Assembly (NCBI GenBank): GCA_019918135.1
Contig: WBZZ01005584.1
Location: forward strand, 62,001-126,000
Source of the DNA: Paulinella micropora
Taxonomy: Eukaryota > Cercozoa > Imbricatea > Euglyphida > Paulinellidae
Length of the DNA stretch: 64,000 nucleotides
Direction of reading: 5' to 3'
The notes under the pieces are model-generated. The model saw only the letters and a list, made by a program, of their open reading frames with translations, was not told the DNA's origin and did no database searches. Positions 1 through 9,473 of this stretch are shown here, piece by piece. The translations under genes and the position numbers were made by a program. The first letter of the stretch is position 1. Each line of letters opens with the position of its first letter.

Positions 1-155
1 CAAAGAACAGGGGAAGGGCAAGGGGGAAGGGGAAGGGCGCAGAAGCTACAAAAAATACATTAAACGCCTCAACTAAGTCTTCCAATGCCGGGCACTCCCC
101 CCCCCTCCCCCCTCCCTTGTCGAGACTTTTTAAAGTACATTTTTTGTTGGTATTT
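1..155 (+). repeat. Fragment of the 5' repeat module R1
   Basis: This stretch matches about 4190-4345 and 5512-5665 (shared: the aacaggggaagggcaa start, the CAACTAAG box, and the TTGTCGAGA line before the AGTACATTT box). It is a partial copy of a module repeated in full further along. No coding signal is seen. Confidence 0.7.
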
Positions 156-255
156 TCTTGACTTTCCCTGCCCCTTTCCTCTCCTGCTCTCTGTTCTCCG
201 ATGGGGAGGACTAAGACAGATCGTGCTCTGCCCCCTTTCCCCTGCCTCTCTTAGC

Positions 256-302
256 TTTCAGTGCCAAGTGTAAGACTTTGTCGAGCTTTAATAAAAAAAA
301 TT
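256..302 (-). repeat. Composite repeat, CTCGACAA half
   Basis: The minus strand reads TTTATTAAAGCTCGACAA followed by CTTACACTTGGCACTGA. The same string recurs at 1640, 2480, 3768, 5100, 5185, 13820 and 61970 (both strands). AATAAA lies in it, so it may serve as a poly(A) signal, but it also occurs far from any gene. Confidence 0.6.
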
Positions 303-438
303 CATGTTAGCAATTTCTTGGTGTGCCCTCCCTCTTTCCTCTCCAGCTCCCTTTTCTTATAGTGGAGGACGTACCCCTTCTCTCTGGCGTCTGCCCACCC
401 TTCTTTTATACAAACTTGCCTTGTGCCTCCCCTCCCCT

Positions 439-672
439 CTACTCCTCCCTCGGCGCCTCCCCCCCCCCTGAGCCCGGGGGGCTCAAAGGGCAGGGGGCAG
501 AAACTGAAACAAAACTAAGAAGATGCCGCAGAGCCTGCTTTTGAGCTTGCTGCAGCTTGTCCTCGCGTTCAGCAGCAGTCACTCTGTCTAAAGCCTTTTC
601 CCTTTCACGTGTCAGCCAGGCATTAAAATTTCGCAACCTCTCTTTCTCTAGGGACGCGCTAAGAATGTACAA
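439..672 (-). CDS. Small coiled-coil ORF, possible gene remnant
   Basis: The first 50 of 77 codons encode a charged helix rich in Glu, Arg, Lys and Gln (RNFNAWLTREREKALD, then EREDKLQQAQKQALRHLL), which looks like real coding sequence. The last 25 codons run into the TTGAGCCCC/GGGGCTCAA palindrome common in this region and look non-coding. No family recognised. It may be the surviving end of a coiled-coil gene, or chance. Confidence 0.3.
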   Translation of the reverse strand: MYILSASLEKERLRNFNAWLTREREKALDRVTAAEREDKLQQAQKQALRHLLSFVSVSAPCPLSPPGSGGGEAPREE

Positions 673-896
673 GACAATAATTAATACTCCTGCCCCTTCC
701 CTCTCCCGCTCCCGGTTCTCAGTGCCAACTGCGGCAGGATCAGCAGGCCGCTTTCCCAGGGCGCCGCTTACGGCTGTCTATTCTCTTTGCTTGCTGCTAG
801 CCAAGGTCGGCCGCCCCAAGGCCCATACAACCGATACGACACTTGGGCAGCGCGAAACACGTCTTTATCTTGGAGGTAGGTGTGGTGAGTGTAAGA

Positions 897-1465
897 TCAG
901 CGCCGCTGGCAGTGCGGGCAGGGTCTTCTTCCTTTGGCCCGTACAATGATATCCCAATAGGCTTCAGTTCCGGCTGCCATGTGATTAGGTCTGTCTGACT
1001 CCTGGACAAATTTGTATAGAGACTGTACATATTGGTCCCAGAGGGGATGCATTGCTTCGACTAGTGGCTGGACCACTGGGCCATTTGTGCGGGGATGGCG
1101 CCGCCCAGTCGCATCAGCCGCTGTCGAGTCTTTTTGTCTGGCGCCAGCATATCTTGTATGCTCTCCGTGTGTGTAGCTACCGCCCTCCATTTCAATGTCT
1201 TCAAACCAAAGCGTACCTGCACAAACGCCTCGAGCGTGCCCCCGTTGATATGGAAAAATGTATCGAGTTCAGCCCACTCTTGATTGAGTTTGTTCGTAGT
1301 CCTGCGTGTAGTAGTATAATTATCCTTTGCCCAATCGTACAACTCACGACCGCCCAAGCCCACCTGCATAGTCGACCCTAGTATATGCACGAAGAAAACA
1401 GACACAACAATTAAGATCACGGGCGGGAAAAAAAAGCCAAACCCCCAGATTACGTCCACGCACAC
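897..1465 (-). pseudogene. Unknown membrane-anchored protein, read in two frames
   Basis: An ORF begins at 1465 with a hydrophobic stretch (residues about 8-30, GFFFPPVILIVVSVFFVHIL) that looks like an uncleaved signal anchor. A soluble region follows (ELYDWAKDNYTTTRRTTNKL, then FFHINGGTLEAFVQVRFG). Coding-like sequence then goes on in an overlapping frame (HPLWDQYVQSLYKFVQESD) and ends with a CPHC pair at its C-terminus near 897. The simplest reading is one gene of about 185 residues with about one break. No domain family recognised. Surroundings are repeat-rich, with no clear partner gene. Confidence 0.4.
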
Positions 1466-1603
1466 AAAGATTAACCGGCAGAGCTAGTGAGGCCCTCGCG
1501 GTCACACATTGCCCCTTTCATCCCATTTCCCTAAATTTCCCTTGGACGTGACAATATTTCGCGCAGACGTTTCTCACGCGGCGTCCGGAAGACTCCGCGC
1601 CGG

Positions 1604-1690
1604 GCGCGCCAAGAAAGTGCAAGAAAAGTCTTTTTTAATTAAAACTCGACAACGCATTACACTTGACACTTGCAACGGCACCCTCAGGCT
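1604..1690 (+). repeat. Composite repeat DR, full copy
   Basis: Shows both halves in order: GGCGCGCCAAGAAAGTGC, a T-rich stretch with TTAATTAAAACTCGACAA, then TTACACTTGACACTTGC. The same order at 2447, 2727, 3189, 4957 and 5068 defines a roughly 75-bp dispersed repeat. Confidence 0.65.
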
Positions 1691-1770
1691 GCGCGCTTCT
1701 CCCTTGCCGAGACTTTTTGGAACTTCTTAATGGCGCTTTTAGCGAAGGCGGCTTGGCGGTCTGTGCATGT

Positions 1771-1834
1771 GATATGGCCAAAAAAGGCAGCGTCTCCAGG
1801 CTTTTCTGGCAATACTGCCTTTTCCGGCTATATC
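1771..1834. repeat. Hairpin element H (GATATGG...CCATATC type)
   Basis: GATATGGCCAAAAAAGGCAG is followed after about 25 bases by an imperfect inverse (CTGCCTTTTCCGGCTATATC). The RNA or single strand could fold into a 20-bp hairpin. Copies occur only between genes, so a terminator or poly(A)-site role or a tiny MITE are both possible. Confidence 0.6.
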
Positions 1835-2305
1835 ATGCCAGGCGTACACATACGCAAAGTTGGCGACAAATTTTGTGCAAAAAAAAAGATTGAAAGAGAA
1901 AGAGAAAAATCCTCCTGCTCGAAAAAAGGGGAGGGGGAACGGAGGGAAGAGGGGAGAGGGAGGGAAGAGGGAAGAAAACCCTCCCTTCCCCCCTCCCCTC
2001 TTTCGTTTGTTTAAAGGGGAAGAGAGAGGGAGGGGGGGGGGGGAGAGAGGAGCGCCCCCGTTCTCTTCCCTTCCCCCTTTTTTCCCCGCTCTCCTTTTTC
2101 TCCCCCCTCCCCCTTCTCTCCCCCCTCCCCCTTATCTTCCCGCTCCCTCCTCCCTCCGAAGGGGGAGGGAGTGAGCAAGAATTGTCATTTGCGCAACAAC
2201 AAAAAGATTTTAGCGCGCGTTTTTTTCCGCGGGAAAACGACCGCTAAAACCCCTCGGAAAGAGACCGGAGCAGCCCGTTCATTTGGCGCTAAGTTTGGCA
2301 CGACT

Positions 2306-2373
2306 GTGATACGACCGGAAAAGGCAGTGCTTCTAGGTTTTTTTGTAGAACTGGCTTTTTTCAGCTATATCAC
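2306..2373. repeat. Hairpin element H, diverged copy
   Basis: GTGATACGACCGGAAAAGGCAG pairs with ACTGGCTTTTTTCAGCTATATCAC about 25 bases later. The arms are less alike than in the 1771 copy. Confidence 0.5.
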
Positions 2374-2446
2374 TCCAAAATTTGACCATATCACACCCCT
2401 CCCCCTCTCCCCGAGGAGGAGCAAAACAAGAAAGGGGGAGTGGGGG

Positions 2447-2530
2447 CGCGCTAAGAATGTATGCATTTTTTGTTATTAAAGCTCGACAAGGCGTTACACT
2501 TGACACTTGCAACGGCACCCTCAGACTGCC
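2447..2530 (+). repeat. Composite repeat DR, full copy
   Basis: GGCGCGCTAAGAATGTATGC, then TTATTAAAGCTCGACAAGGC and TTACACTTGACACTTGCAACG. It shares a further CGGCACCCTCAG tail with the 1604 copy, so those two are closest relatives. Confidence 0.65.
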
Positions 2531-2726
2531 GCAGCATCCGGCCCACTTCATGTTTATGCGGTAGCCTATGTTAGAACCCTGGGAGGCACCGTCTGTGCTC
2601 TGCTCGCGCGCCAAGAGAGTACGAAAAAGATTACGCTGAATTAAAGCTCGACGGCGTCTTGTCCGTGACATAGCTCGGCCAACGTGCGCAAGGTCAGAAA
2701 AATATGAAAAGAGGGAGGGGGGGGGG

Positions 2727-2802
2727 GCGCGCTAAGAATGTAAAAAAAATTAACAAAAAGAAATCCTTGACAAAGTTTAATTTTCGGCACTGAAAACTAA
2801 GA
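2727..2802 (+). repeat. Composite repeat DR, diverged copy
   Basis: GGCGCGCTAAGAATGTAAAA followed by TTGACAAAGTTTAAT and GGCACTGAAAACTAAGAG. It lacks an exact CTCGACAA box. Confidence 0.55.
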
Positions 2803-3188
2803 GAGGAAGGGGCCGGGGAGGATCAATCTGTCTTTCCATCCTCCCCCCGTAGGTAAGAGGAAAGGGAGAAAGCGCCCGGCATGGGAGGGGGGATTAGTGG
2901 AGGCGTTGCATGTATTTATTTCTTTTGCAGCTTCTGCACCCTTTCCCTCCCCCTGCTCCTTGAGCCCCCTGGGCTCAGGGGAGGGAAGAGGGGAGGGAAG
3001 AGGGGAGGGTGGCAGAAAAAATCTTTTGATGAAGGGGGGTGGGGCGCCCCGGCATGAACTCAGTGGCATTCTCTTAGTTTTGTGTTTAGTTCTGCCCCTG
3101 CTCTTTGAGCCCCACTGGCTCAGGGGGTATGGCAGTAGAGGGGAGAGAAGGCACAAAACAAATCTAAAGAAGAGAGGGGGAGGGCAGG

Positions 3189-3262
3189 GGCGCGCTAAGA
3201 ATGTACAAGAAAAATTAATAAAAAAAATCCCTGCCAAAGTTTTAATCTTGACACTGAAACCA
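3189..3262 (+). repeat. Composite repeat DR, diverged copy
   Basis: GGCGCGCTAAGAATGTACAA, AATTAATAAAAAAAAT, then CTTGACACTGAAACC. A GC palindrome half (CAGCCCGCCGGCGCGGGCTG) follows directly at 3261-3280. Confidence 0.55.
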
Positions 3263-3308
3263 GCCCGCCGGCGCGGGCTGAAGCGGTAGCAAAAATAAGT
3301 GAACTTTT

Positions 3309-3716
3309 TTGGGGAAGCCAACGTGCAGCGGCGTGCTAGAGTTGTCGCCCAAGCCAAGAGCCAGGCCGCTTGCGCGGCCTGAAAGGAAAAAGGGGGTGGG
3401 CGCGGGGGGCCTGCCCCCCGGCAGGAGCGCGGCCGGCGGCGGTGGCGATGTTGGCTGTGTCATCGATACAGGACATATCAGGGTCTTTGTGGAACAACAC
3501 ACAACCGCGTCCCAAATGCGACGACAGGCTCCGCTGCTGGCGGTGTTCCCCGGCGAGCGCCTCTACCACACGAGCGCGCAATGCCGCCACGTGCTCAACA
3601 AGAACGTCTACCCCCGAATCTATCACCCTGAAAATCGAGAAAACTATCTGCTTGCACGCCACAGCCTGCAGCACTGTCCGGCCTGCGAGTGCCTAGCGCA
3701 GTACGCAGGGTTGTAA
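3309..3716 (+). pseudogene. Fragment of a Cys/His protein behind a GC palindrome
   Basis: The last 75 codons look coding: GERLYHTSAQCRHVLNKNVY and then HSLQHCPACECLAQYAGL. Together they give the pattern YHT-x3-C ... L-x2-C-x2-C, which resembles small metal-binding modules of the type found in many eukaryotic proteins; this is a resemblance only. The first 50 codons are a GC palindromic element (3361-3425) translated through, so the true start is lost or replaced. Likely a gene fragment fused to a repeat. Confidence 0.35.
3361..3425. repeat. GC palindromic element PE
   Basis: CCAGGCCGCTTGCGCGGCCTG is a hairpin arm pair, then about 20 bases, then GGGGGGCCTGCCCCCC, a second hairpin. The same two-hairpin layout occurs at 51801-52026, 53701-53765, 54358-54440 and 57131-57206. 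Confidence 0.7.
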
Positions 3717-3744
3717 TATGGCCGAAATAAGGGCACGGCAAGAA

Positions 3745-3806
3745 ATTGTAACTTTTTTTTTTTATTAAAGCTCGACAAATCTTACACTTGACACTGAAAA
3801 CTAGGA
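3745..3806 (+). repeat. Composite repeat DR, CTCGACAA half
   Basis: TTTATTAAAGCTCGACAAAT, CTTACACTTGACACTGAAAA. It lies after a half hairpin element (TAATATGGCCGAAATAAGGG at 3716). Confidence 0.55.
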
Positions 3807-3984
3807 GCGGTAGAGGGAGGGGGAGGGTGAAGCAGAGAGCGCGAGTGACTTCTCCAAAAAGGCGGCGCGGGTTTGAGCTTCTTCTCTCGGGCTTTATCCT
3901 CTTGGGGCCCGTCCGCTGGCGCAGCATGTGGGGGGGAGGGGAGGCTCGGGAGGCCTTGCCCCTCTGCCTCAGAGAGTGCGCCGC

Positions 3985-4935
3985 CTCATTGGAGAAGTCA
4001 CTCGTCGTATGACTTAGACGGAGTTTGTAGTCAAGACAGTGCCCATAAAGCCAAGGGGCAGGGCCATGCCTGTACTTGGTCACAAAATGAGTACGTTGGT
4101 TTGTGGCTTTAGAGGGGGGGGGGGGGGCGCTCCCCCCCTCCCCCCTTTTTTCCTTTTCCCCCCTTGAGCCCCCTGAGCCCGGGGGGCTCAAAGAACAGGG
4201 GAAAGGCAAAGGGAGGGGAGAGCGCAGAAGCTACAAAAAAATACATGAAACATCTCAACTAAGCCCCCCCAATGCCGGGCGCCCCCCCCCCCCTTTCTCT
4301 TGTCGAGATTCCGGCTGAAAGAGTACATTTCTTTTTGGTACATTCTTGATGGCGCTTTTAGCGAAGGCGGCTTCGCGGTCTGTGCATGTGATATGGTCAA
4401 AAAAGGCAGCGTTTCCAGGGTTTTCTGGCAATACAGCCTTTCTCGGCCATATCGATTCAAGCGCACACACACGCAAATTTGGCGACAAATTTTATGCAAA
4501 AAAAGAAGAAAGAGAAAAAGAAAAATCCTGTTTGAAAAAAAGGGGAGAGGGAAGAGAGAGGGGAGAGGGAGCAAAACCCTCTCCTCCCCTCCCCCTCCCT
4601 TCCCCCCCCCCCCTTTCGTTTGTTTAAAGGGGAAGAGAGAGGGAAGGAGGAGAGAGAGGGGCGCCCCCGTTCTCTTCTCCTTTCCCCCCTTTTTCCCCCG
4701 CCCCTTTTTTTCTCCCCCCCCCCCCTTTCACTTCTCTCCCCCTCCCCCTTATCTTCCCTTTCCCTCCAAAGGAGAAGGGAGTGTGCAAGACTTGTCATTT
4801 CCGCAACAAAAAAAGTTTTGGCGCGCGTTTTTTTCCGCGGGAAAATATATGTTACTTCGAGGAGGAAAAAGACCGGAGCGGCCCGTTCATTTGGTGCTAA
4901 GTTTTGCACGACTATGATACGACCGGAAAAGGCGG
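3985..4935 (+). repeat. Repeat module R1, copy B (most complete)
   Basis: Begins at TCGTATGACTTAGACGGAG and runs through a tail of G and C runs, the TTGAGCCCC palindrome, a CAACTAAGC box, hairpin element H, purine and pyrimidine tracts, a TTTTCCGCGGGAAAA palindrome and a half hairpin element. The first 640 bases match 5317-5960 in direct orientation; the last 630 match 1690-2395. Confidence 0.75.
4390..4453. repeat. Hairpin element H
   Basis: GATATGGTCAAAAAAGGCAG with inverse CAGCCTTTCTCGGCCATATC; spacing and position inside module R1 match the 1771 and 5717 copies. Confidence 0.6.
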
Positions 4936-4956
4936 CGGGAAAGGGGATAGGGCCGG

Positions 4957-5032
4957 GGCGCGCTAAGAATTTACAAAAAATTGATGATAAAAATCCCTGA
5001 AAAGGTTTTAATCTTGGCATTGAGAACTAAGA
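4957..5032 (+). repeat. Composite repeat DR, diverged copy
   Basis: GGCGCGCTAAGAATTTACAA, then TTTTAATCTTGGCATTGAG and AACTAAGAGTGAG. Similar in detail to the 3189 copy. Confidence 0.5.
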
Positions 5033-5067
5033 GTGAGAGAGAGAGAGGGAAGGGGCGGGGGGAGAGG

Positions 5068-5140
5068 CGCGCCAAGAATTTGTAAAATAAGCTGAATTAA
5101 AGCTCGACAAAGCCTTACACTTGACACTGACAACTAGAAG
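5068..5140 (+). repeat. Composite repeat DR, full copy
   Basis: GGCGCGCCAAGAATTTGTAA, GAATTAAAGCTCGACAAAGC, CTTACACTTGACACTGAC. A further CTCGAC half follows at 5185-5222, giving a short direct array. Confidence 0.6.
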
Positions 5141-5316
5141 AGGGACACCGAAGGGGGTGCCAAAAAGTGCGAATGTTTTTTAATAAAAGCTCGACGGTCT
5201 TACACTTGGAACCGAAAACTATGAGTGAGAGAGGACAATCACAATCTGTCTCTGCCCCCTCTCCCCCTCTCCGTCTGAGTCAGACATCCGACGCGACCCG
5301 ACAGTCCGTGCTTCGG

Positions 5317-5960
5317 AGGAGTCACTTGTCGTATGACTTAGACGGAGTTTGTAGTCAAGACATTGTCCATCAAGCCAAGGGGCAGGGCCATGCCTGTACT
5401 TGGTCACAAAGTGAAGTACGTTGATTTGTGGCTTTAGAGGGGGGGGGGGGGGGGCGCTCCCCCCTTCTCCCCTTTTCCCTTCCTCCCCCCTGAGCCCCCT
5501 GAGCCCGGGGGGCTCAAAGAACAGGAGAAGGGCAAGGGGAGAGGGGGAGAGCGTAGAAGCTACAAAAAAAAATACATGAAACGTCTCAACTAAGCCCCCC
5601 AATGCCAGACGCCCCCCCCCCCTTACCCCTTGTTGAGACTCCGGCTGAAAAAGTACATTTCTTTTTGGTACTTTCTTGATAGCGCTTTTAGCGAAGGCGG
5701 CGCGGTCTGTGCATGTGATATGGTCGAAAAAGGCAGCGTTTCCAGGCTTTTCTGGCAATACTGCCTTTTTCGGCCATATCATTCAGGCACACATATGCAA
5801 ATTTGTCGACAAATTTTATGCAAAAAAAGAAGAGAGAAAGAGAAAAAGAAAAGTCCTGTTTGAAAAAAAAGGAGAGGGAACGGAGGGAAGAGGGGAGAGG
5901 GAAGAAAGAGGGAAGAGGGAAGGAAGAGGGAGGAAACCCCCCCCCCTCCTTCCCCCCCTT
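5317..5960 (+). repeat. Repeat module R1, copy C (3' truncated)
   Basis: Direct copy of 3985-4620 with the same part order. It ends in a purine tract before the unique sequence at about 5965. ORFs over it are low complexity. Confidence 0.75.
5717..5781. repeat. Hairpin element H
   Basis: GATATGGTCGAAAAAGGCAG pairs with CTGCCTTTTTCGGCCATATC. This is the best-matched copy, almost perfect over 20 bases. Confidence 0.65.
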
Positions 5961-6121
5961 GCGTGGAAAATACTAAGTAACTACGGTCCTACACCAGGGT
6001 CAACACGGGCACTGTAAGAGCGTGGTCTACCGGACGTGATGGGGGGGGGGGGGGGCACCCCCCCCACCAAGCCTGAAAGCTCGCACGCAAACACGAAAAG
6101 AAGGCGGGAGGAAAAGAATAA

Positions 6122-6403
6122 ATGACACAGACAATGAGCGTGCAACAAAAAAGCACAACAGGAAGCCTCGGCGCGCCACCACCACCACCACTATCATCAT
6201 CAGCATCTCTGTTAGAAGCAAGTAGCCAGAGGAGGCAGACCCTGCAGGAGGAGGAGGAGGCGGAGCGAACCCTGCAAGAGCAACCAGACCAAGCAGAAAG
6301 AGAAGAGGACGATTCCGACTTGGAAGAGGAAGACATAGACATTATAGGCCTAGACGTGCGCAAGGGTCTGGCCTGGATCAATCGAAGCAGGCTTTTCTTG
6401 TGA
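6122..6403 (+). CDS. Small acidic hypothetical protein
   Basis: ATG-started ORF of 93 residues. A Ser/Pro-rich head (residues 1-30, with PPPPPLSSSASLL) is followed by a Gln/Glu/Asp-rich helix (EEEEAERTLQEQPDQAER, then DDSDLEEEDIDIIG) and a short basic end. Composition and strand fit a small nuclear or regulatory protein. No family recognised. A TTGACAAGACTTGAC string with upstream A-run (6460-6482) follows and may mark the 3' end. The next gene converges on it from the other strand. Confidence 0.4.
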   Translation: MTQTMSVQQKSTTGSLGAPPPPPLSSSASLLEASSQRRQTLQEEEEAERTLQEQPDQAEREEDDSDLEEEDIDIIGLDVRKGLAWINRSRLFL

Positions 6404-6678
6404 AGGCCCGAGTTTGGCGGGCGGATCGAAAGTATTTGATTTCAATTTTTTTACTTTAAAAAAAGGCTTGACAAGACTTGACTTAGCGGTCTGGGCTGGG
6501 CCCGGCGTAGATGGAGCCTAGCCAGGGCACGAGCGTGCCGTGGCTGTGGGAGCGGACCGCGCGGTGGCGGCGGCTGCCCTGGCTAGGCCCGGGGAGACTG
6601 TGACGCAGAACGACGCCAGGGCGGGGCGTGAACCTGCTCTCAAACTGCAGGCCGAAGCCCACCTGCACGGGCTGCTCG

Positions 6679-9175
6679 TCACCCGCCAGGTCCGAGTCGG
6701 TAATGAATTCGATGGCCCGGCCGGCCAACCGAAAGTTTGCATCTCGACCCCCGGGCCCACGGAGCTGGAGAGTAGACCGACCCCGGCTCGGTCGGGGTAG
6801 CACGGGGTCCTCCAAAGCGAGGGGGTGGCGGGGGCAGGGGGCTGGCGCCGGGCAGCCGCCCCCTCGGCTCCGGCGGCGTCACCAGCGCGGGGAGACGGCG
6901 CTGGCGCGCAGCCCTTGGTGGCAGGGGAGAGACCGCGGCGGCTGTCTTGTAGATCTTGAGAAGTTTGGGGCCGTAGAGCACGGCGACGGGGGTAAGCCCG
7001 CCGAGCCAGAGCGCGAAGGCGCGCACGACCAGGCGCGTCTGCGTCTGGGTGGGACTGAGCATGAGGTCGACGGCGAGCCCGACCAGGCCCCAAGAAGAGG
7101 GTATTGTAGAGCAGCCAGGCGATGAGCTGGCTCTCGTTGAAAGTGATGGGCAGGTGCCGCGCGCGGTAGGCAAGGAGGCTTTGGCCCAGGAGCAGCAAGA
7201 AGTACGAGGCAAAGACGAGCGGCATGAAGTGGGGCGAGACGGAGCAGGCGGGGACCCAGGTGTAGAAGTCCTCCGCGCGGGAGTTGGAGACGTCCAGGGT
7301 CGTGTAGACCGGGGGATCGAGCGCAAAGAAGAGGCCGAGCAGCAGGGCGGTGCAGCCCAAGAAGACGGCGTCGATCAGCGCGACCCGGGTGTTGGTGAAG
7401 CGTATGATCTGCGGTACCTTCTGCCCCTCCTCCAGCACACGAAAGATAGCCCAGAGCCGATAGGTCTTGGCAAAGAGCGTGCCGAACACGGTGGAGGCGG
7501 CCAGGCAGGGCAGCCACCAACGCAGACCGCACACCGGCATTTGGGGCGCGGGCGCCAGTGCGAACAAGACGGTGGAGGCGCAGACGACGCCGCACGCCGC
7601 AATCAGCACCAGACTGAACTGGAAACTGGAGGCGCGAATGAGCTTGTGCCTGCGGAACCGGATCACCAGCGCCAGGGCCAGCACGCACAGGCTGCCGGTC
7701 AGCGTGCTCAGCGCGAAGACGGCCGCTCGTAGCGGCGCGGGCGGCTGTAGCAGGCGCAGGTAGGGGGTGCATACCGTGGCGCCCGGCAGGGGCGCGCGCG
7801 TGCCGAACGGGCAGGCGGTGCAGGCTGCCAGGCCCGCCGCCGCGCCGGCCCTGCCGGCGGGGCACGACGGGCAGGCTGCGTCCGGACTCGTGGCGGCCGG
7901 TGCCGCACCGTCGGGGCTGTACGTGCCCGGCGGGCAAGGCACGCAGGCCGACAGGTTGGCTGAGTTTTCCGCGCGCACCAGGGCGCCCGACTCGATCGAG
8001 CGGTAATAGCCGAGCAGCCGCCAGCGCCCGGGGCCACACAGCCCTGCGGGGCCGAGCAGCCCTAGTTGCTGCCAGACCTCTAGCCCCGCGGCGTCGTCGT
8101 CGTCCTCCTCTGAAGTCTTGTTGTCCTTGTCTTCTTCGGCGACGATGCGCTGCCCGTACTCACAGAAGCCGCCATGCCCACCCGCGAGCGAAGCTTCGTC
8201 TGTTTCCAGGAGGCCTAGCAGAACGGTCCGCACCAAGGCCGCCACCGCCTTGGGCACGTGTGGCAGCGCGACCAGGCTCCACTCGCGGTACCGCCAGGGG
8301 GTGGACACCTCCCGTCCGAGCTCGGCCCGGAAGGCCTCGTCCGCCCCGGGGTTCAGGTTGTACGCCCAGCCTGCGCCGCCGCCGCTGCTGCTGTTGCTGC
8401 TCTGGTTCTGGCTCGGGCCAAGGCCCCGTGCCGTCGTCTCTTCCCAGAGCTCCGAGGCCCGGACAAAGGCCACGTCGCAACCGCCCTCCCGCAGGCGGAC
8501 TAGCGCCTCCCCGTGTCCGGCGGAGGTCCAGACCACGCGGTCTTGAAAAATCTGTTGCACCGACAGACCGCGCCGCCACAGCTCGTACTGCTGGATGTGG
8601 TAGGCAGCAAAGCTATGCGGGCCGGCGGCGCAGAGCGTGAGCCCGCGCTGCCGGCGCCGCGCCTCCTCTCCACGCAGCGCCGTGAGGTCGACCAGGTGTA
8701 GGTGCCGCTCCGCGTGGCGCAGGATCAGGCCGCCCATGGAACTCGTCACCAACGGCTTGCCTCTGTACAGCACGCCCGCGTGCTTGCGGTACAGAGTTAC
8801 CAACGGGCGGACCCCTGCCAGCACACGCCAGTAGGGCACCTCCCCTCCTTCCAGGAACACAAAATCCGGCCGAGTATTCTCTGGCGCCCCGGCCCTCACG
8901 CCCGCCAGCACCGTGCCGAGCGCCGCATCGTCATCCACCACCTGCAACCTGCTGGAGCAGCCCAGCCGTCTTGTGCGCTCGTTCAGGTAAATTTCAAAGG
9001 TTGGTTCCCATTGCGCCCGCGTGGCGGCCCCGTCGCCGTCGACCGCAGCCATCGCAATCAAGAACGTGTTGTTTGGAAAAAGATGGCAGCTCTCGAGCGT
9101 CTCGTAGCCCCACCTAGGATGCCGCCACGCTTGGGCCGTGCGCACGGCCAACGCCGCAAACCAAGCCAGAATCAT
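6679..9175 (-). CDS. Class C G-protein-coupled receptor-like protein
   Basis: Start set at the ATG at 9175, which opens a signal peptide (MILAWFAALAVRTAQA); the ORF runs further up only through a GTG. Residues about 35-370 look like a periplasmic-binding-protein-type ligand domain of the phosphonate-binder kind, ending in CDVAFVRASELWEE. About 410-475 is a Cys-rich module with CPPGTYSPDG and CPSCPAGRAG (GCC2/GCC3-like). A seven-helix domain follows from about residue 480: IRASSFQFSLVLIAACG, FGTLFAKTYRLWAIFRVLEE and ITFNESQLIAWLLYNTLF are typical of class C receptors. The expected last helix (AFALWLGGLTPVAVLYGPK) is coded in another frame, so there is about one break or a sequencing indel between helices 6 and 7. 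Intronless. Likely plasma-membrane chemoreceptor; ligand unknown. Confidence 0.75.
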
Positions 9176-9404
9176 ACAACGCCAGGAAAAACCTCCCTTC
9201 TCCTTGCACCTCCCCAACACTAGTCTTTAAAGAATTTTACAAAAAAAAGGGAAGAAAGAGAGGGCAGGGGGGGGGCCTGGAAGACACTTTACTCCTTCCC
9301 CCTCCGTCCCCCCCCCCTCTCCCCCAACCTGCTAGCCCGCGCCAGTGCGCTGGGGGGGGGGCAGACCGACTGGGGTATAGTTAGTAAAATATACCAAAAA
9401 AAAA

Positions 9405-9466
9405 CGCAAGAAAGAGAGAGAGACAGAGACAGAGAGAGAGAGAGAGAGAAAAAGAGAGAGAGGTAG
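9405..9466 (+). repeat. (GA)n purine tract upstream of surface-protein gene
   Basis: A run of GA with few interruptions lies just before the ATG at 9474. It is the only feature between the divergent receptor gene and the surface-protein gene, so the spacer of about 300 bases (9176-9473) probably holds both promoters. Confidence 0.6.
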
Positions 9467-9473
9467 CGCGAGG

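Larger units (their letters stand above)
1690..2395 (+). repeat. Repeat module R1, copy A
   Basis: Homologous to 4300-4935. Order of parts: TGGCGCTTTTAGCGAAGGCGG, a hairpin element, GGCGACAAATTTT, a purine tract, a pyrimidine tract, TTTTCCGCGGGAAAA, CCCGTTCATTTGG and a second hairpin element. ORFs that overlap it are low complexity and not counted as genes. Confidence 0.75.

Noticed and set aside
1670-2174. Lys/Glu/Pro-rich ORFs in module R1
   Set aside because: They run through purine and pyrimidine tracts and are not kept in the other module copies.
6518-6800. In-frame C-terminal extension of the receptor ORF to 6518
   Set aside because: After helix 6 this frame is Arg/Ala-rich nonsense, while the other frame shows the expected last helix.
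7049-8640. Plus-strand ORFs opposite the receptor gene
   Set aside because: Products of high GC with few stops; no domain signal, Arg/Pro-rich.
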